64,000 bases of DNA from Anaerolineaceae bacterium (GTDB taxonomy: Bacteria > Chloroflexota > Anaerolineae > Anaerolineales > Anaerolineaceae). Position numbers and translations under genes: made by a program. The stretch is taken from NCBI GenBank assembly GCA_029975475.1, contig JARKPB010000008.1, positions 434,001 to 498,000 of the forward strand, in the 5' to 3' direction. Positions 8,900 through 17,786 of this stretch are shown one piece after another. How positions within the stretch are numbered: the stretch's first letter is position 1; the number at the start of each line of letters is the position of its first letter. Under the pieces are notes generated by a model, which did not search any database, was not told where the DNA came from, and saw only the letters and a list, made by a program, of their open reading frames with translations.

Positions 8900-9616
8900 A
8901 TGAACATGCAGCCATTTGCGGAAAAAACTGAGAAAGGTTTATCTGCCAGAATGGGTCTGGCTGACCGCGCCTGGTTAGAACACTTTGCGGTTTTCTACCA
9001 GTCGCAGGGATATTTACCTGGCACGCGGTCAAGCAGCAACGATTGCGGTCCGGCCGCCGCTGCCATGCTGATGAATTACTGGCGCGCGCGCATGTCTCTG
9101 GGCGCCAGCGCCGATCTCTTCGCTCAATTTCGGGCATCGCTGCGACCGGTGGTGGAAAGAGTGCCCGCCTTGCCTGTGACCGGGTGGAAATGGCTGGACC
9201 GACTGTGGCTGCCCTGGCGGGCCCGCGCGGGAGCCAGCGCGCCCTGGGGCCTGGTAAGGGTACTTCGCCGCGAGTTTTCCCGGGCCGGGTTAAAGGCCGC
9301 GGTTGGCTGGCGCAGCCGCTGTTCGTTTGAGGATCTGAACCGCGAGCTGGCGCCTGGCAACCCGTGCGCCGCGCTGTTGATCTGGCCCGCGGAATACGGC
9401 AACGGCGGGCACTGGGTCGTGGTAATTGGCTATTCGCCTGAGCAGGATTGTCTGTATCTGTTAGATCCGGATCCTGCGCGCGAGCAGCTGCCCGGTCAGG
9501 AAAAAATCCGCCGGGTAGAGCGCGAATGGTTCGAACGTTACTGGGGGAACAGCAACTGGTGGTCGCGGCTGCTCGGCTTGAGGCGGGTGCTGCTCACCGT
9601 CCAGCTGCTGCGCTAA
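8900..9616 (+). CDS. C39-like papain-fold cysteine peptidase domain protein
   Basis: A 238-residue protein with a peptidase C39-like layout: Cys49 in SNDCGPAAAAMLMNYW, a His in NGGHWVVVIGY, and an Asp in LYLLDPDPA. These match the Cys-His-Asp catalytic arrangement of the family. There is no signal peptide or membrane helix that I can see, and no bacteriocin exporter alongside, so the substrate and location are unknown. Arg and Trp content is high. The start is uncertain: ATG at 8900 or 8906 are equally plausible and neither has a clear ribosome site; a TTG at 8888 is also in frame. It is followed immediately by the copper operon promoter but need not be related. Confidence 0.65.
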   Translation: MNMQPFAEKTEKGLSARMGLADRAWLEHFAVFYQSQGYLPGTRSSSNDCGPAAAAMLMNYWRARMSLGASADLFAQFRASLRPVVERVPALPVTGWKWLDRLWLPWRARAGASAPWGLVRVLRREFSRAGLKAAVGWRSRCSFEDLNRELAPGNPCAALLIWPAEYGNGGHWVVVIGYSPEQDCLYLLDPDPAREQLPGQEKIRRVEREWFERYWGNSNWWSRLLGLRRVLLTVQLLR

Positions 9617-9618
9617 TC

Positions 9619-9647
9619 TTGACATAAACGCTCTGTTTTGCTATACT
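9619..9647 (+). promoter_or_regulatory. sigma70-type promoter of the csoR-copZ-copA operon
   Basis: TTGACA (9619-9624) and TATACT (9642-9647) with 17-base spacing, a near-consensus promoter. The -35 box begins just after the stop codon of the preceding gene. Confidence 0.85.
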
Positions 9648-9656
9648 CAAACAAAA

Positions 9657-9682
9657 ACCCCTCCCCGTACGGGGGGGGGGGT
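9657..9682. promoter_or_regulatory. CsoR-type operator (C-tract, GTAC centre, G-tract)
   Basis: CCCCTCCCC, then GTAC, then eleven G form an almost perfect palindrome just downstream of the -10 box and 14 bases before the csoR start codon. G/C-tract pseudopalindromes are the known operators of CsoR/RcnR proteins. Bound repressor would block transcription start; copper would release it. The G11 run may be prone to slippage or sequencing error. Confidence 0.75.
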
Positions 9683-9695
9683 AAGGCGAGATACC

Positions 9696-9965
9696 ATGAA
9701 AAATCCTGATGTTCTGCAGCGTCTCAAAACTGCTGAAGGCCACCTGCGCGGCATCCAGCGAATGGTCGAAGAAGACGCTTACTGTATTGACCTGATCCGG
9801 CAAATTCAGGCTGTTCAGGCTTCCCTGAACAAAATCAGCGCGATCATCCTCAACGATCATCTGAATTCCTGCCTGATCACCGCCGTTCGCGGCAACGACC
9901 CCGCTGAACGCGAACGCGTGCTTAAAGAGATCAGCGAGGTCTTTGACGCTTCTAACCGTATCTAA
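9696..9965 (+). CDS. csoR: CsoR-family copper-sensing repressor
   Basis: An 89-residue all-helical metal-sensing repressor. Cys30, His55 and Cys59 give the C-H-C copper(I) ligand set of CsoR, and RLKTAEGHLRGI near the N-terminus is the conserved first helix. In the absence of copper the tetramer binds the operator directly upstream; Cu(I) lowers affinity. It is first in an operon with copZ and copA, and the copper neighbours separate it from the nickel-sensing RcnR and formaldehyde-sensing FrmR branches. ATG at 9696 has AAGGCGAG upstream. Confidence 0.92.
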   Translation: MKNPDVLQRLKTAEGHLRGIQRMVEEDAYCIDLIRQIQAVQASLNKISAIILNDHLNSCLITAVRGNDPAERERVLKEISEVFDASNRI

Positions 9966-9984
9966 CCACAAAAGGAGTAAATCC

Positions 9985-10191
9985 ATGACAACCCTGACTT
10001 TATCCGTACCGGCCATCTCTTGCGGGCACTGCGTTCACACCATTCAGACAGAACTGAGTGAGTTAGAAGGCGTTCAGCAGGTCCAGGCTGACGCGGCGGC
10101 GAAAACCGTTGTGGTAACCTTCGCGCCTCCGGCGAGCGAAGAAACCATTAAAGCCCTGCTCGCTGAGATAAATTACCCTGCAGTAGATTAA
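9985..10191 (+). CDS. copZ: CopZ-like copper chaperone (HMA domain)
   Basis: A 68-residue single heavy-metal-associated domain. Cys13 and Cys16 in ISCGHCV form the metal site, with the usual ferredoxin-like beta-alpha-beta pattern around it. It should carry Cu(I) in the cytoplasm and hand it to CopA or CsoR. The ATG at 9985 has AAAGGAG upstream; the frame is open further back into csoR, but that part is not domain sequence. The His in the C-G-H-C motif, in place of the more common A-x or E-x, is also found in other CopZ-like proteins. Confidence 0.9.
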   Translation: MTTLTLSVPAISCGHCVHTIQTELSELEGVQQVQADAAAKTVVVTFAPPASEETIKALLAEINYPAVD

Positions 10192-10200
10192 ATCAAACAG

Positions 10201-10216
10201 CGCGGATTGTTCCGCG
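10201..10216 (+). other. small hairpin between copZ and copA
   Basis: CGCGGA and TCCGCG form a 6-bp stem with a TTGT loop in the 41-base gap. With no T run, it is more likely an mRNA processing or stability element than a terminator; it could also be incidental. Confidence 0.35.
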
Positions 10217-10232
10217 AGAATACAGGTGCATT

Positions 10233-12668
10233 ATGAGCGAAACCAGGCAGGTGATCCTTCCCATTACCGGTATGACCTGCGCAAATTGTGTGGCCACCAT
10301 CGAGCGCAACCTGAAAAAACTGGATGGGGTCGCCAGCGCGGCGGTAAACCTTTCTTCAGAACGCGCAACAGTCGAATTTGACCCTCAACAGATCCATCTG
10401 ACGGATATCTTCGCCCGGGTCAGAAAAGCAGGATATGATCTGGCAGTTGGCGAGCTTGACTTTGTCGTCCCCGGGTTGGGGGACGACGCGGACGCGCGCC
10501 GCCTGGAAAAAACCCTTGCCAGGCTGGATGGGGTTGAGCAGGCCGCGGTTTCACTGGCGACGGGCCGGGTGAAGGTGCGCACGGTTCCGACCCTGGTTGA
10601 CCGCCTGGATCTGCGGAAGGCGGCAGCCGCAGCGGGGTTTGAACTGGTCGAACTTGGTGAAGACGGTCAGGATATTGAAGAAAAAGCCCGTCAGGCTGAA
10701 ATCGCACAGCAAAAACGTTTTCTGACGGTGGGCTTGATCTTTACCCTGCCTTTATTTGTCCTTTCAATGGGGCGGGATCTGGGGATATTCCCCTGGGACT
10801 GGATGCACGCTGCCTGGATGAACTGGATCTTCTTAGCGCTGGCCACCCCTGTGCAGTTTTATGTTGGCGCGCAGTACTACATCAGCGCTTATAAATCGCT
10901 GGCCAACGGCACAGCCAATATGGATGTGTTGATCGCCCTCGGTTCGACAGCCGCTTATGTCTACTCGCTGGTGATCATCCTGGCCGGTCTGCAGATGCAT
11001 GTCTATCTGGAAACCGCCGCGGTCATCATTACCTTAATTCGTCTCGGAAAATTCCTTGAAGTCCGCGCCCGCGGCCGCACCAGCGATGCCATCAAGAAGC
11101 TGCTCGCCCTTCGCCCGCAGACCGCGCGCGTCCTGAAAGAAAACAATGAATTCGAAGTGCGTGTAGATGATGTTCAGGTCGGGGATGTGCTTGTGGTCCG
11201 GCCCGGTGAAAAAATCGCTGTGGATGGCACGGTGATTGACGGCCACAGCTACGTCGATGAATCGATGTTGACGGGTGAATCGACTCCGGTCGAAAAAGGG
11301 CCGGGTTCCGAGGTGATTGGTGCGACCTTAAACAAAAATGGTTACTTTAAATTCACCGCCATGCGAGTCGGCCGGCACACAGCCCTGGCTCAGATCATCC
11401 GGCTGGTTGAAGAGGCGCAGGGCAGCAAAGCGCCAATTCAAAAACTGGCTGATCAGGTTTCGGCCGTGTTCGTGCCGATTGTGATCATCATCGCTGCGGT
11501 CACATTTCTCCTCTGGTTGTTTGTTTTACCGGCGCCCGTGACCGCGCACAGCATGACGATGGATACACCCCTCTCAAGGGCGTTAATCAAAATGGTGGCG
11601 GTCCTGGTGATTGCCTGCCCGTGCGCGATGGGGCTGGCGACTCCGACCGCGATCATGGTTGGCAGCGGGAAAGGAGCGCAGCAGGGCATTCTGTTCCGAT
11701 CCGGCGAGGGGTTAGAACGGGCAGGAAAAGTTAAAACCATTGTTCTGGATAAAACCGGAACCCTGACCCTCGGCCAGCCGGTGGTTACGGAGATCCTCCC
11801 GTTTGCCGGCCTCACAGAGGATGAAGCGCTGCGTCTGGCTGCCAGTATTGAACGGGGCAGCGAGCATCCTCTGGGGGAAGCGCTTCTGGCAGAAGCGGGC
11901 AACCGCGATCTGGCTCTCGCCGAGCCGCTCGAGTTTTCCTCCCAAACCGGCGTCGGGGTTTCTGCGCTGGTGGAAGGGCGGCGGGTTCAAGTGGGCAGTC
12001 CGCGCTTGCTGGAAGGAATTTCGATACCGGCGCAGATCTCTCAAGCGATTGAACATATCCAGATGGATGCCAAAACGGCTATCGTCATGCTGGTTGACGG
12101 CGGAATCGCGGCGGTATTTGGTGTGGCCGACGCTCTCAAGGAGGGCTCGCGCGAAGCGGTGGAACAGTTGATGTCGATGGGGCTGGAGGTGATCATGCTC
12201 ACCGGAGATCATCCGCGGACCGCCGAAGCCATTGCGCGCAGGGCGGGGGTCAAGACAGTCCTCGCCGGGGTACTGCCGGATGGCAAAGCCGAAGAAATTA
12301 AGAAATTACAGGCTGGAAACCGGGTGGTCGCGATGGTTGGGGACGGGGTGAACGATGCGCCGGCGCTGGCTCAGGCGGATGTGGGTATGGCGATTGGAAC
12401 CGGCGCGGACGTCGCTGTGGCTGCAGCGCAGGTGACCCTGATATCCAGCGATCTTCGTGCTGTCCCCCGGGCTGTCGCTCTCTCTCGAGCGACGTTGCGC
12501 ACCATCAAGCAAAACCTTTTCTGGGCTTTTATTTACAATGTGATCCTTATCCCGGTGGCGGCCGCCGGCTTGCTCAATCCGATGCTGGCAGCCGGGGCAA
12601 TGGCTTTCAGCAGCATATTTGTGGTGACCAACAGCTTAAGGCTGAGGCGTTTTGAGCAGCATTTCTGA
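10233..12668 (+). CDS. copA: copper-exporting P1B-type ATPase
   Basis: An 811-residue Cu(I) efflux pump of the cytoplasmic membrane. An N-terminal HMA domain has Cys16 and Cys19 (GMTCANC). A second HMA-like domain, about residues 68-145, keeps the fold pattern but has GLGDDAD where the metal motif should be. Membrane helices follow; the translocation motif is Cys462-Pro-Cys464, TGES is in the actuator domain, the phosphorylated Asp506 is in DKTGTLT, and the hinge is [19 protein letters not shown] plus a copZ/csoR operon indicates Cu(I) rather than zinc or cobalt. A 48-residue-spaced loop rich in His and Met near residue 435 (TAHSMTMD) may help bind metal outside. Confidence 0.95.
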   Translation: MSETRQVILPITGMTCANCVATIERNLKKLDGVASAAVNLSSERATVEFDPQQIHLTDIFARVRKAGYDLAVGELDFVVPGLGDDADARRLEKTLARLDGVEQAAVSLATGRVKVRTVPTLVDRLDLRKAAAAAGFELVELGEDGQDIEEKARQAEIAQQKRFLTVGLIFTLPLFVLSMGRDLGIFPWDWMHAAWMNWIFLALATPVQFYVGAQYYISAYKSLANGTANMDVLIALGSTAAYVYSLVIILAGLQMHVYLETAAVIITLIRLGKFLEVRARGRTSDAIKKLLALRPQTARVLKENNEFEVRVDDVQVGDVLVVRPGEKIAVDGTVIDGHSYVDESMLTGESTPVEKGPGSEVIGATLNKNGYFKFTAMRVGRHTALAQIIRLVEEAQGSKAPIQKLADQVSAVFVPIVIIIAAVTFLLWLFVLPAPVTAHSMTMDTPLSRALIKMVAVLVIACPCAMGLATPTAIMVGSGKGAQQGILFRSGEGLERAGKVKTIVLDKTGTLTLGQPVVTEILPFAGLTEDEALRLAASIERGSEHPLGEALLAEAGNRDLALAEPLEFSSQTGVGVSALVEGRRVQVGSPRLLEGISIPAQISQAIEHIQMDAKTAIVMLVDGGIAAVFGVADALKEGSREAVEQLMSMGLEVIMLTGDHPRTAEAIARRAGVKTVLAGVLPDGKAEEIKKLQAGNRVVAMVGDGVNDAPALAQADVGMAIGTGADVAVAAAQVTLISSDLRAVPRAVALSRATLRTIKQNLFWAFIYNVILIPVAAAGLLNPMLAAGAMAFSSIFVVTNSLRLRRFEQHF

Positions 12669-12755
12669 TTGATTGCGAATCGAGCCTTTAACCGCTTTTT
12701 CCCGCCTGCCGGCTGATGGTAAAATTAGCCAATCCTTGGTTGGGTGAGGTGTTGT

Positions 12756-13202
12756 ATGATTGTTGCCTTTGCGTGTGACCATGCCGGCTTCCCCCTGCGG
12801 GAAGCCGTGATTGACGCCATTCGAGAAGCGGGCCACCAGGTGTTAGACCTCGGCACAGACTCCCTGATCCCGGTGGATTACCCGGATATGGCTGAAAAAG
12901 CCGGCAAAGCCCTGCAAAGCGGGCAGGCTGCCCGCGCGGTTGTGCTTTGCGGTTCCGGCGTTGGGGCTTGCATCGCCGCGAATAAGATGCGCGGGGTGTA
13001 TGCCGGTTTGTGTCATGATACCTACTCGGCGCATCAGGGTGTTGAACATGACAATATGAATATGCTTTGTCTGGGCGGGCGGATTATCGGGGTCGAGCTG
13101 GCCCGGGAGATCGTCAAATCCTTCTTAAAAGCCGAATATTCAGGTGAAGAGCGGCACGCCCGGCGGGTCGAAAAGATCAAGAAAATTGAAAACAGCCAAT
13201 AA
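12756..13202 (+). CDS. rpiB: ribose-5-phosphate isomerase B
   Basis: A 148-residue RpiB/LacAB-family enzyme interconverting ribose 5-phosphate and ribulose 5-phosphate. Family blocks are ACDHAGFPLRE at the N-terminus, DYPDMAEK, the CGSGVGACIAANK active-site loop with the catalytic Cys, and HDTYSAHQGVEHDNMNML. ATG at 12756 follows a GGTGAGG ribosome site; a GTG four codons earlier is less likely. The stop is 10 bases before tal-pgi, so the two pentose phosphate genes are probably one operon. An allose-6-phosphate isomerase role is possible in this family but the neighbour argues for ribose. Confidence 0.92.
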   Translation: MIVAFACDHAGFPLREAVIDAIREAGHQVLDLGTDSLIPVDYPDMAEKAGKALQSGQAARAVVLCGSGVGACIAANKMRGVYAGLCHDTYSAHQGVEHDNMNMLCLGGRIIGVELAREIVKSFLKAEYSGEERHARRVEKIKKIENSQ

Positions 13203-13212
13203 GAGAGGCAGT

Positions 13213-15963
13213 ATGAGCGATCGCTTAAGAAAAGTCCACGCGCTCGGTCAATCCATCTGGTACGATTACATTCAGCGGCGCGAATTGCAGGACGGTACGC
13301 TGGCAAATTTGATTGATCGCGGAGAAATTTCCGGGGTTACTTCCAATCCCTCAATTTTTCATACCGCCATCGCCAAAACCCGGGATTACGATTCAGCGCT
13401 CAAGCCAATGGCGCTGGCTGGGTTGTCTGCGGATGAAATCTATACCGTCCTATCGGTTGAGGATATCCAGGCAGCTCTGGATCTGTTTTATCCCCTGTAT
13501 CAAAAGAGCAGCGGTCGGGATGGGTACGTCAGCCTGGAAGTCAGCCCCAGACTGGCCCACGACACGCAGGGCACGCTGCGCGAAGCCCAAAGCCTCTGGC
13601 AGCAGGTCAACCGCCCTAATTTGATGGTCAAGATTCCCGCCACCCGGGAAGGGATCCCCGCTGTGCGTGCGGCCATTGCCGCCGGATTGAATATCAACGT
13701 TACCCTGATTTTTTCGCTCGATCGTTATCGTGAAGTAATTGACGCCTATCTCGCCGGCCTGGAAGACCGCCTCCAGGCGGGCCTGCCGGTTGACCGCGTT
13801 GCTTCGGTGGCTTCGTTTTTTGTCTCGCGCGTGGACACCAAAGTTGACCAGCGGTTGACCGCTCTTGGGACGGGTTCCAATTTGCTGGGCCGGGCGGCAA
13901 TTAATAATGCCCGGCTGGCGTATGCGCTCTTCAAACAGGCTTTCTCATCGCCTCGCTTTGCAGCGCTTCAGGCTGCCGGGGCGCAGCTCCAGCGCCCGCT
14001 GTGGGCTTCCACCAGCACCAAAAACCCCGCCTACCGTGATGTCCTCTACATCGAAGAATTAATTGGCGAAAATACGGTGAATACCGTCCCGCCTCAAACC
14101 CTGGCCGCTTTTCGCGATCATGGGAATGCGGAACTCCGCCTGGAGAGCGGGATCGAGCAGGCGCAAGCAGAACTGGCGGAATTGGAAGCTCTCGGAATCT
14201 CGATGCGCAAGGTGACCGATGAACTGGAAGCGGAAGGCGTGAAAGCTTTTGCGGATGCTTTTCAGTCCATGATGGATACGATTGAGGAACGCAGAAAAAA
14301 TGTGGTCAGGGATGCCGGCCGTCTGGCTGAGGGGGTTAAATCTGCGGTTTCTGCCCTCAAAGAAAAAAACGCGGTTAAACGCATGTTCGAACGCGATGGT
14401 TCTCTGTGGACTGCGGACCCGGCCGGACAGGAAGAAGCCCGCCGGCGGCTGGGTTGGCTGGACGCGCCCGGCACCGCATTGGACGGTCTTTTTGCCGGCA
14501 GGCAATTAAAAGATCATCTGGCCGCGGAAGGATTCAGTCACGCATTGCTGCTCGGGATGGGCGGATCATCCCTGGCGCCCGAAGTGCTGGCGGTCAGTCT
14601 GGCCGCCCCATCTGGTTTCCCGGGGCTTGATCTGGCGATCCTGGATTCGACCGACCCGGCTCAGGTCTGCGAGGCTTTTGACCGCGCCCCGGTGGAGAAA
14701 ACGCTGTTTATTGTCTCCAGTAAATCCGGCAGCACGGCTGAAGTAAACGCCTTTCTGGATGCGGCCTGGTCGCTGGCGGTTGAAAAACTTGGCAATCGGG
14801 CCGGGTCTCATTTTATTGCTATCACGGATCCGGGGACGGTTCTGGAAAAGCTCGCGGTTGAGCGGAAGTTTCGGGCTGTCTTTGGCGGAGACCCAACCGT
14901 CGGCGGGCGGTACTCTGCCTTGTCGGCTTTTGGCATGGTCCCGGCTGGATTGATGGGCCTGGATGACTCGCTGGTGAAAAGCGCGCAGGTGATGGCGAAG
15001 CAGTGCGGGCCGCATGTTCTGCCGGAGCGCAACCCGGGTCTTGTTCTTGGAGCCGCCGTGGCCGCGGGCGCATTAGCCGGGATGGATAAACTGTGCATCC
15101 TGGCGGACGCTCCAATTCGCTCGCTGGGATCCTGGCTGGAACAACTTGTGGCTGAATCCAGCGGCAAGGAAGGCAAAGGGATTGTCCCGGTCGACCTGGA
15201 ACCAATCTCCGCGCCTGACGCGCTTTCAGCGGATCGTTTATTTGTCTATCTGCGCCTGACCGGAGAACATGATTCGCTGGTTGGCGGGCTTACCTCAGCC
15301 GGTCATCCGCTGATCACCCTGGACCTGGAAACCGCTGCCGATCTTGGGGCGGAATTCTACCGCTGGGAGATCGCGACCGCGCTGGCCTGCGCATTAATGG
15401 GTGTGAACGCTTTTGATCAGCCCGATGTGCAGGACAATAAAAACCGCACGGTCGCGAAAATCAACGAGTATCACCTTCACGGTGTTCTCGCTGAAGGAGA
15501 GCCGGTCTGGGAAGCTGGCGGCGTCAAAGTGTACGGAATGCCGTTTGAAGGGCTGAACGGCTGCCGTGAGATTAAGGATGTGATCGAAAGATTTGCCAGC
15601 CAGGCAAAACCGGGAGATTATATCGCTGTCAATGCGTATTTGCCGCGGCGTTCAGACACGCTCGCAGATTTGCAACTTCTCCGCGAGCATCTGTTGAAAC
15701 AAAGCGGAAACGCCACCACCCTGGGTTTTGGCCCTCGCTTCCTGCATTCGACCGGCCAGCTGCACAAAGGCGGAGCGAACAACGGTCTGTTTATCCAGAT
15801 TACTTCTGAACCGGAGCATTTTCTGCCGATTCCGGGTCAGGGGATGGATTTTGGAACTCTGGAACGGGCTCAAGCGCTGGGAGACCTGGAAGCGCTTCTC
15901 AGTCGGGGTCGGCGGGTGATTCGAGTTCATCTGCCGCGGCCAGAAGTCAGGCTTTTACTGTAA
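13213..15963 (+). CDS. bifunctional transaldolase / glucose-6-phosphate isomerase
   Basis: A 916-residue fusion. Residues 1 to about 365 are transaldolase: SGVTSNPSIF, LEVSPRLA, the Schiff-base Lys in NLMVKIPAT, and NINVTLIFS. From about residue 410 to the end is phosphoglucose isomerase: LLGMGGSSLAPEV, the SSKSGSTAEV phosphate loop, and the C-terminal part from about 680 with NAFDQPDVQ. The fusion joins the non-oxidative pentose phosphate pathway to glycolysis in one cytoplasmic protein. Such fusions are known in several bacterial phyla. ATG at 13213 has AGAGAGG upstream; an in-frame extension into rpiB is not conserved-looking. It forms an operon with rpiB and ends in a strong terminator. 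Confidence 0.95.
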   Translation: MSDRLRKVHALGQSIWYDYIQRRELQDGTLANLIDRGEISGVTSNPSIFHTAIAKTRDYDSALKPMALAGLSADEIYTVLSVEDIQAALDLFYPLYQKSSGRDGYVSLEVSPRLAHDTQGTLREAQSLWQQVNRPNLMVKIPATREGIPAVRAAIAAGLNINVTLIFSLDRYREVIDAYLAGLEDRLQAGLPVDRVASVASFFVSRVDTKVDQRLTALGTGSNLLGRAAINNARLAYALFKQAFSSPRFAALQAAGAQLQRPLWASTSTKNPAYRDVLYIEELIGENTVNTVPPQTLAAFRDHGNAELRLESGIEQAQAELAELEALGISMRKVTDELEAEGVKAFADAFQSMMDTIEERRKNVVRDAGRLAEGVKSAVSALKEKNAVKRMFERDGSLWTADPAGQEEARRRLGWLDAPGTALDGLFAGRQLKDHLAAEGFSHALLLGMGGSSLAPEVLAVSLAAPSGFPGLDLAILDSTDPAQVCEAFDRAPVEKTLFIVSSKSGSTAEVNAFLDAAWSLAVEKLGNRAGSHFIAITDPGTVLEKLAVERKFRAVFGGDPTVGGRYSALSAFGMVPAGLMGLDDSLVKSAQVMAKQCGPHVLPERNPGLVLGAAVAAGALAGMDKLCILADAPIRSLGSWLEQLVAESSGKEGKGIVPVDLEPISAPDALSADRLFVYLRLTGEHDSLVGGLTSAGHPLITLDLETAADLGAEFYRWEIATALACALMGVNAFDQPDVQDNKNRTVAKINEYHLHGVLAEGEPVWEAGGVKVYGMPFEGLNGCREIKDVIERFASQAKPGDYIAVNAYLPRRSDTLADLQLLREHLLKQSGNATTLGFGPRFLHSTGQLHKGGANNGLFIQITSEPEHFLPIPGQGMDFGTLERAQALGDLEALLSRGRRVIRVHLPRPEVRLLL

Positions 15964-15978
15964 TTGCCCGTACTTTCG

Positions 15979-16014
15979 GGGGGCTAACCCGGCCGGTTAG
16001 CCCCCTGTTTTTTT
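15979..16014 (+). terminator. rho-independent terminator after tal-pgi
   Basis: GGGGGCTAACC pairs with GGTTAGCCCCC across a CGGCC loop, followed by TG and seven T. The stop codon of the convergent leftward gene lies within the stem. Confidence 0.9.
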
Positions 16015-17003
16015 CTTCTCATTAGGTTCATCAGCGCCCAAAGTCCGATTAAAAGCACCAGCGGGTGCGAAGCAGTAAAGAGCAGGCCGGTTGCCAGCAG
16101 ACGCAGCCGATTGACTTTCTTCACATGTCCGACGGGCAGTCTGTCCGCAGGTTGTTTCCAGTCAAAATCAACCAGCCGCGAGAGCCAGCCTCGCCAGACG
16201 CAGCCTTCAAGGCTAAAGATATAGGCCGGTTTTCCGCACTGCGCGGTCATGCGAAGATCGCGCTCAAATGCTTCCCAGCTCAGCGGGGTTGAAGGGACCG
16301 TCCCTTCGATGATCACCCCGCCGCCGGTGACTCCGATCCCGACCGCCCCGGCATCCGGCAGGTAACTTGCCAAAACAGCCGCGCCGGCTTCAGGCAAAAA
16401 GCTGCTGTACAGCATTAAAACTTCCCGATCGACTGGCAGGTCAACCAGACCCAACAGGCGCAGCAGCAGCCTGGAACGACCGCGCCGTTCTTCCAGGATG
16501 ACCGGAAATTGATACGCTTCCAGCCAGTACCCCGCCGCGCAGATCTGGTTCGCGAGTTTTATGTACCGTGCCTGTCGTTGTTTCCAGTCTCGATTCAGAA
16601 ATACTTTAATCAAAAGACTGATCGCGGTCCGGCCCGGGTGTATTGAGAACCGGCGCAGCATGCCAATATCCGGTTCGATGTCCAGACCCACCCCGGCCCA
16701 GTCCAAACGATGCAATGCGCTCCAGGAGAGGAATTCACGCCAGCGGTTTTCGGCTGCGTCAATATTTTCCAGATTAAACCAGTAACCATCTTTTTGGGGT
16801 AACAACAGCCAGGCTGTCACCGGGATACCGGCTTGATTCAGTTTTTGAACCAGGGCAGCCCGCTCCGGGCTGAAGTCAATGATACCGAGGCTCACCTTTG
16901 CCGACAATGCCTGCAGACTGGGGAGAACTTCCGGCCGGTCAAATACATCCGCGAGCAGCGGTCCATCAAGCTCGCAAAAAAATGTCAGTTCAGGCCGCGT
17001 CAT
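15984..17003 (-). CDS. unidentified TIM-barrel-like protein with C-terminal membrane helix
   Basis: I do not recognise this 339-residue protein. Alternating hydrophobic strands and helices with short acidic loops (SLGIIDF at 38-44, VTAWLLLP at 62-69, GVGLDIEPD at 104-112, MLYSSFLPEAG) look like a TIM barrel of the glycosidase type, with Asp108 and Glu110 as possible catalytic residues. A hydrophobic segment at about 300-325 followed by RRKK should anchor it to the membrane. No signal peptide is visible. It is the last gene of the six-gene glycoside operon, starting 2 bases after the alpha/beta hydrolase stop, which suggests a role in glycan metabolism. Function is not known. Confidence 0.55.
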   Translation of the reverse strand: MTRPELTFFCELDGPLLADVFDRPEVLPSLQALSAKVSLGIIDFSPERAALVQKLNQAGIPVTAWLLLPQKDGYWFNLENIDAAENRWREFLSWSALHRLDWAGVGLDIEPDIGMLRRFSIHPGRTAISLLIKVFLNRDWKQRQARYIKLANQICAAGYWLEAYQFPVILEERRGRSRLLLRLLGLVDLPVDREVLMLYSSFLPEAGAAVLASYLPDAGAVGIGVTGGGVIIEGTVPSTPLSWEAFERDLRMTAQCGKPAYIFSLEGCVWRGWLSRLVDFDWKQPADRLPVGHVKKVNRLRLLATGLLFTASHPLVLLIGLWALMNLMRRKKQGANRPG

Positions 17004-17005
17004 CG

Positions 17006-17782
17006 TTAAAAGTCCATCAGTTCACCTGGAAGCGGACGGTCATCCAGGAACGCGTTCAGGATTCTGGCAAATAATGCCGGGTTTGAGAGCGGCCAGTTGT
17101 GGGACTCACCGCGGACGCGAAAAGCGCGGCAGTCTGGCAGGGTTTTGCGCAAGTCGCGGGCGGAATCGAGCATTGCGCCCAGCTCTTTTTCACCGACCAG
17201 TGCCAGGGTTGGCCGCGCCGCATTTTCTAAGCCGGGGGGCATACCAAAAGTCATGTTTTCGGTGGTGATTCGCTGAAAAGCGGCCGCGCTGAGTTTGCGG
17301 GTGTCTTCCGCGAACGCTTCGTAATATTCCAACGGGACCCCGAGCGATCGCATATTGGCCTTGATCAAAGCGGGAATGTTGCGGAAAGGCATGTACAGCC
17401 AGCCCATCCATCCGGCCAGCCAGCTTCCCGGCAATCTCCGCACCAGAGCGCCGCTAAGCAGGGCTTTATTAATCCGGTGGGGGGCATCCGCCAGAATTTT
17501 CAGCGCTACCTGAGCGCCGAGCGAAAGCCCGGCCAGGGAAAACACGCTTTGCGGAAATGCGTGATCGGCCAGTTCAAGGACTTGTTCAGCGGCCTGAGCG
17601 ATGTGAAATTCCCCGCAGTCCAGAGAGCCTCCGGTCTCGGGCAGATCAATTACCACACAGTGCCGCTCTGGAAGCAATTCCACCGCTGGTTTCCAGCTCC
17701 ATCCGCTGACTCCGCCGCCGGGCAGGAAGAAGATGGGCGGTTGATCTTGTGAACCGGTTTCATAAAAATATAAGGATTTCAT
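17006..17782 (-). CDS. alpha/beta-fold hydrolase
   Basis: A 258-residue hydrolase with an oxyanion-loop FLPGGGVSGWSW at about 19-30, the nucleophile Ser87 in GLSLG, and a catalytic His228 in GESHNWP. An acidic residue near 198 (VGEKE) would complete the triad. A cap region at about 115-170 is rich in Trp and aromatic residues. The substrate is unknown. Placement between GH51 and the barrel protein suggests removal of an ester from an oligosaccharide, but this is a guess; no acetylxylan or feruloyl esterase signature is clear. ATG at 17782 follows AAAGGGAC and lies 4 bases after the GH51 stop. Confidence 0.8.
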   Translation of the reverse strand: MKSLYFYETGSQDQPPIFFLPGGGVSGWSWKPAVELLPERHCVVIDLPETGGSLDCGEFHIAQAAEQVLELADHAFPQSVFSLAGLSLGAQVALKILADAPHRINKALLSGALVRRLPGSWLAGWMGWLYMPFRNIPALIKANMRSLGVPLEYYEAFAEDTRKLSAAAFQRITTENMTFGMPPGLENAARPTLALVGEKELGAMLDSARDLRKTLPDCRAFRVRGESHNWPLSNPALFARILNAFLDDRPLPGELMDF

Positions 17783-17786
17783 CTGG

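Noticed and set aside
9671-9681. G11 run as purely a sequencing artefact
   Set aside because: It pairs with the C-rich arm to form a CsoR-type operator in the right place, so at least most of it is likely real.
13144-13212. A longer start for tal-pgi overlapping rpiB
   Set aside because: The extra residues are not transaldolase-like, and ATG 13213 has its own ribosome site.
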